A stretch of 64,000 nucleotides of DNA from Nostocoides_A vanveenii (GTDB lineage Bacteria > Actinomycetota > Actinomycetes > Actinomycetales > Dermatophilaceae), in NCBI RefSeq assembly GCF_039531165.1, contig NZ_BAAAPN010000045.1, forward strand, positions 1 to 64,000, read 5' to 3'. The notes beneath the pieces are model-generated. The model was not told the origin of the DNA, ran no database searches, and worked only from the letters and a program-made list of their open reading frames with translations. The first letter of the stretch is position 1. Every line of letters starts with the position of its first letter. Positions 26,527-34,762 of the stretch are shown here, one piece after another. The translations under genes were made by a program, and so were the position numbers.

Positions 26527-27864
26527 ATGATGCAGCGACTGGATCTGCGCGGCCGGTCCCTGTCCCTGCGCGAGCTGCGCGAGGGCTTGCCCAGGGCGCA
26601 GTTCGACGTGGACGCGGCGCTGTATTCGGTCGAACCGATCTGCGCCGAGGTCCGGGCGGGCGGCGGCGACGCATTGCGCGACCTGGCCGAGCGGTATGAC
26701 GGCGTTTGCCCTCCGCGCTTGCGCGTGCCCGACGAGACCTTGCAGGTGGCCCTCGGCGCACTGGACCCCGACGTGCGCGCCGCGCTGGAGATCAGCATCG
26801 CGCGAGCCCGGATGGTGCATCGCGACCAGGCCCGCCGCGATACGACCACGACGGTCAGCGACGGCGGCACCGTCACCGAGCGCTGGATCCCCGTGGACCG
26901 GGTCGGGCTTTATGTCCCGGGTGGCCGGGCGGTCTATCCGAGCTCGGTGGTGATGAATGTCGTCCCCGCCCAGATCGCTGGCGTCGGCTCCCTGGCTGTC
27001 GCGAGTCCGCCGCAGAAGGAGAACACCGGCGCCCTGGCGGGCTACCCGCACCCGACGGTCCTCGCTGCCTGCGCGCTGCTGGGCGTCGATGAGGTCTATG
27101 CCATGGGCGGCGCGCAGGCCATCGCCGGCTTCGCCTACGGCTTCACCGATGGGGCGGATGTCTGCGAGCCGGTCAGCCTGGTCACGGGGCCGGGCAATAT
27201 CTATGTCGCCGCGGCCAAGCGCCTGCTCAAAGGCCGCATCGGCATCGACGCCGAGGCCGGCCCGACCGAGATCGCCGTGCTCGCCGACGCGAGCGCCGAC
27301 CCCGAGCTCGTCGCGGCCGACCTGATCAGCCAGGCCGAGCACGACCCGCTGGCCGCGTCCGTGCTCGTCACCGACTCCCCGGAACTCGCGGATGCGGTGT
27401 CGCTCGCGGTCGAGCGCCGGGCGGCGGCGACCAAGCACAGCGAGCGGGTCTGCGAGGCTCTGCGTGGCCCGCAGTCGGCCATCGTGCTGGTCGACGACAT
27501 CGAGCAGGGCCTGGCGGTCGTCAACGCCTATGCCGCCGAGCACCTGGAAGTCATGACCCGCGACGCGGCGAGCGTGGCCGCTCAGGTGCGCAATGCCGGG
27601 GCGATCTTCGTCGGGTCCTTTGCGCCGGTCTCGCTCGGCGACTATGCCGCGGGCTCCAATCACGTGCTGCCGACCGGCGGTTGCGCCTGTCACAGCAGCG
27701 GGCTGTCGGTGCAATCCTTCCTGCGGGGCGTGCACGTCGTCGACTACACCGAGGCGGCGCTCGCCGAGGTCGCCCCGTATGTCGTGACCCTGGCTCAGGC
27801 CGAAGACCTCCCGGCCCACGGTGAGGCTGTGACCGCGCGTTTCGAGTCGGTGGGGGAGCGCTGA
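26527..27864 (+). CDS. hisD: Histidinol dehydrogenase
   Basis: A 445-residue zinc enzyme that oxidises L-histidinol to L-histidine in two NAD-dependent steps, the end of the pathway. Conserved blocks are RVGLYVPGGRAVYPSSVVMNVVPAQIAGV, AMGGAQAIAGFAYGT-like AQAIAGFAYGF, VTGPGNIYVAAAKRLLKG, DAEAGPTEIAVLAD, the base/zinc region SQAEHDP, and HVLPTGGCACHSSGLSVQSF. Two adjacent ATGs (26527 and 26530) are possible starts. It heads hisD-C-B-x-H-x-A. Confidence 0.97.
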   Translation: MMQRLDLRGRSLSLRELREGLPRAQFDVDAALYSVEPICAEVRAGGGDALRDLAERYDGVCPPRLRVPDETLQVALGALDPDVRAALEISIARARMVHRDQARRDTTTTVSDGGTVTERWIPVDRVGLYVPGGRAVYPSSVVMNVVPAQIAGVGSLAVASPPQKENTGALAGYPHPTVLAACALLGVDEVYAMGGAQAIAGFAYGFTDGADVCEPVSLVTGPGNIYVAAAKRLLKGRIGIDAEAGPTEIAVLADASADPELVAADLISQAEHDPLAASVLVTDSPELADAVSLAVERRAAATKHSERVCEALRGPQSAIVLVDDIEQGLAVVNAYAAEHLEVMTRDAASVAAQVRNAGAIFVGSFAPVSLGDYAAGSNHVLPTGGCACHSSGLSVQSFLRGVHVVDYTEAALAEVAPYVVTLAQAEDLPAHGEAVTARFESVGER

Positions 27865-27869
27865 CCCCG

Positions 27870-29015
27870 ATGGCCGACGATCGCCCGCCGAGCGGGCTGC
27901 GCTCACTGCTGCGCGACGATCTGCGTGGTGAATCGCCCTATGGCGCACCGCAATTGGCCGTCCGCGCGGCGCTCAACACCAACGAGAACTCGTATCCGGT
28001 CCCGCCCGAGGTCGTGGCCGACATGCTCGCCGAACTCGGCGAGACCCTGCCCGGCCTGAATCGCTATCCCGATCGCGAGTTCACCGATCTGCGGTCTGCT
28101 CTTGCCGCCTATCTCTCCAGGGGCGGGGAGCCTATCGACCCGGTGCAGGTGTGGGCCGGCAATGGGTCCAACGAGGTGCTCCTGCACCTGCTCCAGGCCT
28201 TCGGCGGCCCCGGTCGCCGCGCCATCGGCTTCACCCCGTCCTATTCGATGCACGCGATCATCGCGACGACGACGGGCACCGCGTGGACGCACGGCCGACG
28301 CAGCACCGAGCCCGGGCGTCTGTTCACGCTCGCCGCGGCGGATGTGGCGGAGCAACTGGGCGCCCTCGACCCGCACCTGGTCTTCATCTGCTCGCCCAAC
28401 AATCCGACCGGCACGGCGGTCGGCCTCGACGTCATCGAGGCGGCGTATGAGGCGGCGCCCCGCGCTGTCGTCGTCGTCGACGAGGCCTATGCCGAGTTCG
28501 CTCGCCCGGGCACGCCCAATGCGTTGACCTTGCTCGCCGGGCGCGAGCGGCTGGTTGTCACCCGCACCCTCAGCAAGGCCTTCGCGCTCGCGGGTGGCCG
28601 ACTGGGCTATCTGGCCGCCGACCCCGAACTGGTCGACCTGCTCCGGCTGGTCCGCATGCCCTATCACCTCTCGGCGCCGAGCCAGGCGGTCGCACGGGCG
28701 GCGCTGCGGCATACGGACATGATGCTGTCCACGGTCGGTGTGGTGAAGGCACAGCGCGACCGGCTGGTCGCGGAACTGACCGCGTTGGGGTTCGCTCCGG
28801 TGCCGAGCGATGCGAATTTCGTGCTCTTCGGCGGCCTCGCCGACGCCGCCCGCACCTGGCAGGCGCTGCTCGACGCCGGGGTTTTGGTCCGCGACGTCGG
28901 CATACCCCACTATCTTCGGGTGACGGCCGGGACTCCCGAGGAGACCACGGCCTTCCTCGATGCACTGGCCGCACTCGGGCCGGAGCACCACCTGGGCACG
29001 GAGAAGGCGAGTTAG
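27870..29015 (+). CDS. hisC: Histidinol-phosphate aminotransferase
   Basis: A 381-residue class I/II PLP aminotransferase converting imidazole-acetol phosphate to histidinol phosphate. It shows NTNENSYPVPPEV, the GNGSNEVL cofactor loop, CSPNNPTGTAV, VVDEAYAEFARP and the Schiff-base lysine K236 in TLSKAFALAGGRLGYL, then RVTAGTPEE near the end. It begins 5 nt after the hisD stop. Confidence 0.96.
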   Translation: MADDRPPSGLRSLLRDDLRGESPYGAPQLAVRAALNTNENSYPVPPEVVADMLAELGETLPGLNRYPDREFTDLRSALAAYLSRGGEPIDPVQVWAGNGSNEVLLHLLQAFGGPGRRAIGFTPSYSMHAIIATTTGTAWTHGRRSTEPGRLFTLAAADVAEQLGALDPHLVFICSPNNPTGTAVGLDVIEAAYEAAPRAVVVVDEAYAEFARPGTPNALTLLAGRERLVVTRTLSKAFALAGGRLGYLAADPELVDLLRLVRMPYHLSAPSQAVARAALRHTDMMLSTVGVVKAQRDRLVAELTALGFAPVPSDANFVLFGGLADAARTWQALLDAGVLVRDVGIPHYLRVTAGTPEETTAFLDALAALGPEHHLGTEKAS

Positions 29016-29017
29016 GT

Positions 29018-29617
29018 ATGGCGCGCACCGCAGAACGCACGCGGCGCACGAGTGAATCCTCGGTGCGGGTCCGCGTCGACCTCGACGGCACTGGCGAGGC
29101 GCAGATCAGGACCGGTGTCGGCTTCTACGACCACATGCTCACCGCGCTCGCACGCCACTCACTCATCGACATCGAGGTCGAGGCCACCGGTGACTTGCAC
29201 ATCGACGCCCACCACACCGTCGAGGACGTCGCGATCGTGCTGGGCGAAGCGCTCGCGGAGGCGCTCGGGGACAAGAAGGGCATCGCGCGCTTCGGCGACG
29301 CGACCGTGCCGCTGGACGAGGCGCTCGTCCAGGCCGTCGTCGATGTCGCCGGGCGGCCCTATTGCGTGCACACCGGCGAGCCCGAGGGTCAGATCTATGT
29401 CGTCATCGGGGATCGTTACCTCGGCTCGCTGACCCGGCACGTCTTCGAGACCCTGGCCTTCCGCGCTCAGATCGCCCTGCACGTGCGGGTGCTTGCGGGC
29501 CGTGATCCCCACCACCTCGTCGAAGCGCAGTTCAAGGCACTCGCCCGGGCGCTGCGGGCGGCAGTCGCGCTCGACCCCCGCATCGGTGGGATCCCCAGCA
29601 CGAAGGGCGCGTTGTAG
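29018..29617 (+). CDS. hisB: Imidazoleglycerol-phosphate dehydratase
   Basis: A 199-residue monofunctional HisB that dehydrates imidazole-glycerol phosphate. The two metal-binding histidine motifs are present: DAHHTVEDVAIVLG (residues about 64-77) and ARDPHHLVEAQFKALARAL-like GRDPHHLVEAQFKALA. FYDHMLTALARH and GGIPSTKGAL at the end are also conserved. It starts 2 nt after hisC. There is no N-terminal phosphatase domain as in enteric HisB. Confidence 0.97.
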   Translation: MARTAERTRRTSESSVRVRVDLDGTGEAQIRTGVGFYDHMLTALARHSLIDIEVEATGDLHIDAHHTVEDVAIVLGEALAEALGDKKGIARFGDATVPLDEALVQAVVDVAGRPYCVHTGEPEGQIYVVIGDRYLGSLTRHVFETLAFRAQIALHVRVLAGRDPHHLVEAQFKALARALRAAVALDPRIGGIPSTKGAL

Positions 29618-29620
29618 ATC

Positions 29621-30301
29621 GTGGCCAGGGCCAGCGACAACGGTGCGCCGGCGGGACCGGTGGGCGGCCTGCTCTTGGTGCGCGCGCGTGCGGATCAGGT
29701 GACCTCCTGGGTGGGCAAGGGCTTGGTGAGCGCCCATGTCACCCCGTTGGGGGACTGGACCGCCGTGACTCCCGCCGGCGACCACGCCGCGACGGCAGCG
29801 CCGTATGACGATGCCCGCACCACGCTCGCCGCTCGGCCCCTGAGCACCTCGCTGCGGCCGGCCATCGGCTTCTTCGTCGCCGACCGGCGCGGCTTCGTGG
29901 TCATCTCACCGCCAGGCTGGCGGGCGGTCAAGCGCTGGCTGGTCTGGAGTCCCGAGGACGGCACCGTGCGCACCCCCAGGCTGGCCGGGGCCCGGCCGGC
30001 CGACCTGGCCTCGGTCGCCGGAGTCGGTGCTGGCGCGCTGCCGGCACTGGTCGCGGCCATCCGGTCGGCGCACGCCGGGCCGATCCCCTGGCTGGCCGGA
30101 GTGCACTCTGCCCTCCAACTGCCTGGTCAGACCCTGCTGACCGAGCGCGATGCCCCGCGCGGGGCACTGGTCCCGGCGTCCGCGAAGCGCGTCGCGCAGT
30201 TCGATGCGATGGCTCGCGAAGAGGCCGCACACCTCGCCGAGGTCGCGGCCCCGCCACCGCCGCGCCGGCTCCGGGGCCGCCACGCGCGGGAGGAGTCATG
30301 A
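29621..30301 (+). CDS. Uncharacterised protein encoded inside the histidine operon
   Basis: A 226-residue soluble protein beginning at GTG29621, 3 nt after hisB, and ending in an overlap with hisH. It contains GGLLLVRARADQVTSWVG, VISPPGWRAVKRWLVWSPEDG and a C-terminal basic segment with a poly-proline run (PPPPRRLRGRHARE). No membrane helix or catalytic motif is recognised. Its place between hisB and hisH, with tight spacing, suggests a role tied to histidine synthesis or a translation-coupled bystander. I do not recognise the family. Confidence 0.75.
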   Translation: MARASDNGAPAGPVGGLLLVRARADQVTSWVGKGLVSAHVTPLGDWTAVTPAGDHAATAAPYDDARTTLAARPLSTSLRPAIGFFVADRRGFVVISPPGWRAVKRWLVWSPEDGTVRTPRLAGARPADLASVAGVGAGALPALVAAIRSAHAGPIPWLAGVHSALQLPGQTLLTERDAPRGALVPASAKRVAQFDAMAREEAAHLAEVAAPPPPRRLRGRHAREES

Positions 30302-30939
30302 GCGCACGCGTCGTCGTCCTCGACTACGGCAGCGGCAATGTCCGCTCGGCCGTGCGGGCGCTCGAACACGTCGGTGCCGAGGTCGAACTTTCCGCGGACC
30401 CGAAGCTCGTCGCGGCGTGCGATGGCCTCTTCGTCCCTGGGGTCGGCAACTTCCATGCCTGTATGGCCGGGCTGCGTGCCGCGGACGGGCCTCGCCTAAT
30501 CGACGTGCGACTGGCGGGCGGTCGCCCCGTGCTCGGCGTCTGCGTCGGTATGCAGGTGCTCTTCGACGGCTCCGAGGAGCCGAGTGCCGCGGTCGAGGAG
30601 GGCATCGGGGAGTGGCCCGGGATGGTGCGCCGGCTGCCCGCCGAAATCGTCCCCCATATGGGCTGGAATACCGTCCGGGCGCCGGCCGGGAGCATGCTGT
30701 TCGCGGGCGTGGAAACCGAGTCGTTTTATTTCGTGCACTCCTATGCCGCCTTGGAGTGGGAGTTGCCCGTGGCCGACGGCGCCATGGCCCGCCGCGCGCC
30801 GCTGATCACTACCTGCGATTACGGCACCAGCTTCGTCGCCGCCGTCGAGAACGGCCCGCTGAGCGCGACTCAGTTCCACCCCGAAAAATCCGGGGCCGCC
30901 GGGCTGCAGTTGCTGCGCAACTGGGTGGGGTCGCTGTGA
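30298..30939 (+). CDS. hisH: Imidazole glycerol phosphate synthase, glutaminase subunit
   Basis: A 213-residue class I glutamine amidotransferase. It makes ammonia for HisF, which forms imidazole-glycerol phosphate and AICAR. It has DYGSGNVRSAVRALEHVG, the oxyanion PGVGNF, the nucleophile cysteine in LGVCVGMQVLFDGSEE, VPHMGWN, and the His-x-Glu of FHPEKSGAAGLQLLRNW. Its ATG overlaps the previous stop (ATGA) and its own stop overlaps the next GTG. hisF is not in the window. Confidence 0.95.
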   Translation: MSARVVVLDYGSGNVRSAVRALEHVGAEVELSADPKLVAACDGLFVPGVGNFHACMAGLRAADGPRLIDVRLAGGRPVLGVCVGMQVLFDGSEEPSAAVEEGIGEWPGMVRRLPAEIVPHMGWNTVRAPAGSMLFAGVETESFYFVHSYAALEWELPVADGAMARRAPLITTCDYGTSFVAAVENGPLSATQFHPEKSGAAGLQLLRNWVGSL

Positions 30940-31346
30940 CCACGCCCAAGCGAGCCTCCGCGAAGTCTTCCGGCCGACGACGCACGAGCGCCACATCCAC
31001 GACGACGGGTTCCCGCTCCGCGAGCAGCCGCTCGACCGGCCGGCGGCGGACCACCCGCAGCCGGTCGACGACGCGGCGGCGCACGACGCCGCGTGTCGCC
31101 ACCACGGTCGGCTCGGCCCTCGGCCTGCTGCTGGTGACCGCCTTGACCTCGATGACGTGGCCGCAGCGCCTGGCGCTCGCTGGCGCGGTCCTGGTGGCCG
31201 GGCTGGCCTACGTCCTGTGGCGCAACCGCGCCGAGATCCTCGCTGCCGCGGACGGCTCGGCCGCCCCGCCCGCCGACCTAGCCCCGCCCACCGATATCGC
31301 ACCGCCCCCCGACCCAGCCCCGCCCACCGACACGCCACAGACTTAA
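30936..31346 (+). CDS. Small membrane protein with a Ser/Thr/Arg-rich N-terminus, in the his operon
   Basis: A 136-residue protein starting at GTG30936, overlapping the hisH stop. The first 60 residues are low-complexity and rich in Arg, Ser and Thr (repeats of R-R-T-T-R-S type). Two hydrophobic helices follow (about residues 68-84 and 85-103), then a proline-aspartate repeat tail (PPTDIAPPPDPAPPTD). The basic N-terminus could bind nucleic acid or phospholipid head groups, but nothing identifies a function. Its TAA lies inside the 28-bp palindrome. Confidence 0.7.
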   Translation: MTTPKRASAKSSGRRRTSATSTTTGSRSASSRSTGRRRTTRSRSTTRRRTTPRVATTVGSALGLLLVTALTSMTWPQRLALAGAVLVAGLAYVLWRNRAEILAAADGSAAPPADLAPPTDIAPPPDPAPPTDTPQT

Positions 31347-31368
31347 CCTCTGCTAGCAGAGGTTAAGT
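31341..31368. promoter_or_regulatory. 28-bp perfect palindrome with core CTGCTAGCAG (copy 1, before hisA)
   Basis: Arms 31341-31354 (ACTTAACCTCTGCT) and 31355-31368 are exact reverse complements with no spacer. It contains the stop codon of the preceding gene and ends 39 nt before hisA. No T-run follows, so an operator for a dimeric regulator is at least as likely as a terminator. A second, near-identical copy precedes argC. Confidence 0.6.
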
Positions 31369-31407
31369 CGAGGGCCCAGGAGCTCACCCCGCCACGAAAG
31401 GGTGCAC

Positions 31408-32163
31408 ATGACCGAGCCAGCCCAAAGCGCGCAGCCGGCGCGCCTCGAACTACTGCCCGCCGTCGACGTCCGTGAGGGTCGCGCCGTCCAGTTGCAGCAG
31501 GGCATCGCCGGCAGCGGGTGGGAGTTCGGAGACCCGATCGACGCCGCGCTGACCTGGCAGGAGCAGGGGGCCGCGTGGATCCACCTGGTCGACCTCGACG
31601 CCGCCTTCGGCACCGGCTCCAATGCGGACCTGCTCGCCGAGATCGTGGGCCGCCTCGACATCAAGGTCGAGATGAGCGGCGGCATCCGCGACCAGGACTC
31701 GCTGCACCGCGCGCTGAGCACCGGCTGCCGCCGGGTCAACGTGGGCACCGCCGCCCTGGAAAATCCCGAGTGGACGCGCACCGCGATCGCGACCTATGGC
31801 GACCGCATCGCCATCGGGCTCGACGTGCGCGGCGAGACGCTGGCCGCGCGCGGGTGGACGACCGAGGGAGGCAACCTCTGGGAGACACTGGCCCGGTTGG
31901 ATTCCGAGGGCTGCGCCCGCTATGTCGTCACCGACGTCAACAAGGACGGCATGCTCGCCGGCCCGAACGTCGACCTGCTCAAATCCGTTGCCGCACAGAC
32001 GAATGCGCCGATCGTCGCCTCGGGTGGCGTCTCGACCTTAGCCGATATCGTCTCGATCCGCGGTCTCGTCGGCGACGGCGTCGAAGGCGCGATCATCGGC
32101 TCCGCTCTCTACAGGGGCGCCTTCACCCTGCCCGAGGCCCTCGATGCCGCAGGCCGCCCCTGA
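31408..32163 (+). CDS. hisA: Phosphoribosyl isomerase A (HisA/PriA)
   Basis: A 251-residue TIM-barrel that isomerises ProFAR to PRFAR. LLPAVDVREGRAVQL carries the first catalytic Asp, EMSGGIRDQDSL, VNVGTAALENPEW, YVVTDVNKDGMLAGPNVDLL carries the second Asp, and ASGGVSTLADI is the phosphate loop. In actinobacteria this enzyme often also does the TrpF step (PriA). Whether it does so here cannot be seen. The start is ATG31408 (RBS GAAAGGG) rather than GTG31402. Confidence 0.95.
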   Translation: MTEPAQSAQPARLELLPAVDVREGRAVQLQQGIAGSGWEFGDPIDAALTWQEQGAAWIHLVDLDAAFGTGSNADLLAEIVGRLDIKVEMSGGIRDQDSLHRALSTGCRRVNVGTAALENPEWTRTAIATYGDRIAIGLDVRGETLAARGWTTEGGNLWETLARLDSEGCARYVVTDVNKDGMLAGPNVDLLKSVAAQTNAPIVASGGVSTLADIVSIRGLVGDGVEGAIIGSALYRGAFTLPEALDAAGRP

Positions 32164-33091
32164 GCCGACAGGCGGACGGCTGACGCCCGTTCTCGCCTGG
32201 CTGCGCGAGCGCACGCGACGGCTGCGGCAGCGAGTCCCGCTGGTCGATCACGGCTGGCGCGCCACGGAGCACTATGTCGAGGTCCAGGGCTCGCTGCTCG
32301 CCGCGGCCGTGACCTACTACGGCTTCTTGTCGATCTTCCCCTTGCTCGCGCTGGCCTTCGGCGCGGTCGGCCTCGTGGCACGGATGGTCCCGGACGCCAA
32401 GGCTGACCTCGAGCGGGCCCTGCAGGAGATCGTGCCCGGCGTCATCGGCAACGGGCCGCATCAGCTCTCCCTGGCGACCCTCGAGGGCACGGCCACCACG
32501 GCAGCCGGGCTTGGTGCCCTCGCCGTCCTCTACTGCGGCGTGAGTTGGATGTCCGATGTGCGCGAGGGCCTGACCACGATCTTCCGCGTGCCCAGGCAGG
32601 ACCAGCCCAATGTGGTCGTGGGCTATCTGCGAGCGCTCGCCTCGCTGGTCGAGGTCGGCGGCATCCTGCTCGCCAGCCTGGGAATCAGCGCCGGGCTGAC
32701 CGCCCTCTCCCGACACCTGCCTGAGCAACACGCCACCGTCCGCGTGCCGCTCGCAAGTTTGTCGGTTGTCACCGGAATCGTCGTGAGCAGCATCTTCTTC
32801 CACGTCCTCTTCCGGCGCGCGGCGCCCCCCGACCTGCCGCGTGGCGCGCTGTGGTCCGGTGCCGCTCTCGGGGCAATGCTCTTCGAGATCGTCAAACAAC
32901 TCTCGGGCCGGCTGCTCGCCTCCACAAGCAGTCAGCCGGCCTTCCAGGCCTTCGGGATCTCGCTGATCCTGCTGGTGTGGATCTACTACTTCTCGCGGAT
33001 CGTGATGTTCGCGACGTCCTGGGCGGCAACGGCCCCGGCATCCAGCACGCGGACCCCGATGCCCGCCGACGAAACCCTGGTGACCCCATGA
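32144..33091 (+). CDS. YihY/BrkB family inner membrane protein
   Basis: A 315-residue polytopic membrane protein of the YihY (BrkB) family. After a basic N-terminus it shows AAAVTYYGFLSIFPLLALAFGAVGLVA, then hydrophobic helices with a conserved WMSDVREGLTTIFRVPR-type loop, and SFGISLILLVWIYYFSRIVMFATSW near the end. It starts 20 nt inside the 3' end of hisA and overlaps the next gene by ATGA. The molecular function of the family is not firmly known. The name 'ribonuclease BN' in older annotations is a mistake. Confidence 0.88.
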   Translation: MPQAAPEPTGGRLTPVLAWLRERTRRLRQRVPLVDHGWRATEHYVEVQGSLLAAAVTYYGFLSIFPLLALAFGAVGLVARMVPDAKADLERALQEIVPGVIGNGPHQLSLATLEGTATTAAGLGALAVLYCGVSWMSDVREGLTTIFRVPRQDQPNVVVGYLRALASLVEVGGILLASLGISAGLTALSRHLPEQHATVRVPLASLSVVTGIVVSSIFFHVLFRRAAPPDLPRGALWSGAALGAMLFEIVKQLSGRLLASTSSQPAFQAFGISLILLVWIYYFSRIVMFATSWAATAPASSTRTPMPADETLVTP

Positions 33092-33855
33092 CCAATCCCC
33101 GCGATCACGCTCGGCACCCCCAGCGCGTGGGTCCGGATGCCGCCACCGACTCGGCCGGTCTGCCGTGGGCTCGCCGCGACCTGACCCCCTCGGGGTTCGA
33201 GAACGACTCCGGCGCAAGCGATCCCGCGGTGCTCGCCGCCCTCGTCGCCGACGACGAGGAGGCCATGATGGCGATGCTGGCCGCCGCCAGATTCCTCGTC
33301 GCCGTGGTGGCTCACGCGGATGAGATCGTCCACGACGCGGCGGGCCTCGCGCACGACACGGCGGTCGATATGGCCCTGGTCACCCTGACCGCGCCCGACG
33401 GGCGACGGGCCCTGCCGGCATTCACCGGAGTGGCCGAGCTGGCGGCCTGGGACCAGGCCGCGCGGCCGGTGCCCGTCGCCGCCGCCACCTTGGCCCAGGC
33501 CGCGATCGCCGAGTCCTGCCAGGTCGTCGTGGTCAATCTCGGCCTCGCGAGCGCCCGCGAGCTGCGCCCCAGCCAGGTCTGGGCGCTCGCCATGCAACGG
33601 ACCTGGCTCCCTCCCGACCGCGACCCCTTCGTGCACGCCGCGCTCGGCGCGGCGGTTGCCAGCGAGCCGGACGTCGCGGCATACGGCACGTATGCCGCGA
33701 AGCCGGCCGGCACCGTGGGCGTCGAACTGACCCTGGTCGCGGGCCTCGACCACGCGGCCATCGAGTCGCTCGTCACGCGGGTGGGGGAGCGACTCGCGAC
33801 GGACGGTGAGTTCCGCGCCCGAATCGACGGCCTCGCCTTCCGTCTCGCGGGGTGA
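33088..33855 (+). CDS. SseB family protein
   Basis: A 255-residue protein with an SseB N-terminal-type domain: DPAVLAALVADDEEAMMAMLAAARFLVAVVA, followed by LVTLTAPDGRRALPAFTGVAELAAWD. A second block begins SQVWALAMQRTWLPPDRDPF. Members occur widely in actinobacteria, often as lone housekeeping genes without a known reaction. ATG33088 overlaps the BrkB stop. Inside lies an 11-bp-arm hairpin made from two octamers (33674-33700). Confidence 0.75.
   Translation: MTNPRDHARHPQRVGPDAATDSAGLPWARRDLTPSGFENDSGASDPAVLAALVADDEEAMMAMLAAARFLVAVVAHADEIVHDAAGLAHDTAVDMALVTLTAPDGRRALPAFTGVAELAAWDQAARPVPVAAATLAQAAIAESCQVVVVNLGLASARELRPSQVWALAMQRTWLPPDRDPFVHAALGAAVASEPDVAAYGTYAAKPAGTVGVELTLVAGLDHAAIESLVTRVGERLATDGEFRARIDGLAFRLAG
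33674..33700. repeat. Hairpin built from two head-to-head octamers in sseB
   Basis: TCGCGGCATAC (33674-33684), loop GGCAC, GTATGCCGCGA (33690-33700): a perfect 11-bp stem formed by the over-represented octamer with matching flanks, inside codons for AAYGTYAA. Confidence 0.65.
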
Positions 33856-33954
33856 CACCGCCCGCCCAGCCGATGCCGACGCTGACCGTCGGTCGCCGGT
33901 GTGCGGCATACTCGCCGCCAGAGCGCCCCGAGCCGAGACGACGGAAGGTCACCG

Positions 33955-34434
33955 ATGAAGTTCCGCCACGAGTCTACCTATCACGCGCCGATCGATCAGG
34001 TTTTCGCCATGCTGGGCGACCCGGACTTCCGCGCGAAGGTCTGCGACTACCAGGGTGACCTGCGCTATGACGTCGCCATCGACGCCGCCGACGACACCAT
34101 GTCGGTTGACGTCGACCGGGTGCAGTCGGCGCAGGGACTACCCCCGGTGGCCTCGAAGTTCGTCGGGGACGAGATCGAGATCGAGGTCCGCGAGGAGTGG
34201 TCGTCGCCCGCCGCCGCGACCATGGAAGTCACCATCCCCGGCAAGCCCGGCCAGGTGCGCGGCACCATCGCGATGCGCGAGAACGCCGGCGTGACCATTC
34301 AGAATTTCGCTGCCGAGATCAAGGTCTCTCTCCCCTTCATCGGCGGCAAGCTCGAGGAGATGATCGGAGCGTTGCTGACGGCCGCGCTACGGGCCGAGAA
34401 CAAGGTCGGCGCCGCCTGGCTCGCGGGGGAGTAG
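33955..34434 (+). CDS. DUF2505 domain-containing protein
   Basis: A 159-residue START/SRPBCC-like lipid- or ligand-binding fold. It begins MKFRHESTYHAPIDQVFAML, followed by DPDFRAKVCDYQG, and has a C-terminal LPFIGGKLEEMIG amphipathic helix, the hallmark of DUF2505. The ligand is unknown. There is a ribosome-binding region (GACGGAAGG) upstream of ATG33955. Confidence 0.85.
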   Translation: MKFRHESTYHAPIDQVFAMLGDPDFRAKVCDYQGDLRYDVAIDAADDTMSVDVDRVQSAQGLPPVASKFVGDEIEIEVREEWSSPAAATMEVTIPGKPGQVRGTIAMRENAGVTIQNFAAEIKVSLPFIGGKLEEMIGALLTAALRAENKVGAAWLAGE

Positions 34435-34440
34435 CAGCAC

Positions 34441-34467
34441 TTGGCACTACGCTCACGGTGCTAGAAT
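34441..34467 (+). promoter_or_regulatory. Putative promoter of the infC operon
   Basis: TTGGCA (34441-34446) and TAGAAT (34462-34467) with a 15-bp spacer, in the 328-bp gap before infC. The spacer is short for a sigma-70 promoter. It would leave a long (about 290 nt) leader. Confidence 0.4.
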
Positions 34468-34630
34468 GAAGGTCAAACCGATTCTCCATGCTCTCGTGGC
34501 GTGGCGAATGCTCAAGTGAAGTCGACGGCAGTCACTTCCACCCGCGTCCACCGCAACAGGTGGCCGGGTCCCGGGTTCCGACAGGCGTCCTGCACCTCGC
34601 TTCGGCGTGGTGACCGCGGCGGCTGTACCA

Positions 34631-34650
34631 CGGCATACGGCCGTATGACG
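34631..34650. repeat. Near-perfect inverted pair of the octamer in the infC leader
   Basis: CGGCATAC, GGCC, GTATGACG: one mismatch to a perfect octamer hairpin, in non-coding leader DNA. Confidence 0.45.
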
Positions 34651-34675
34651 TGTGGCGACTCATGTGCTGCCACTG

Positions 34676-34708
34676 ACCTCCCTCGAGCCATCGCGGGAGG
34701 TTCTTTCC
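34676..34708 (+). terminator. Candidate attenuator hairpin in the infC leader
   Basis: ACCTCCC (34676-34682) pairs with GGGAGGT (34695-34701), loop 12 nt, followed by a T-rich tract TCTTTCC. It lies about 55 nt before the infC start. The rest of the gap holds smaller hairpins, including one with a TTCG loop around 34600. No open frame with a ribosome-binding site is convincing there. A regulatory leader for the IF3-L35-L20 operon is known in other bacteria but not shown here. Confidence 0.4.
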
Positions 34709-34762
34709 ATTCCGGAGCGAGCCGCCGGCGGTGCAGGCCCCACCGACACGAAGGAGCAGCAC

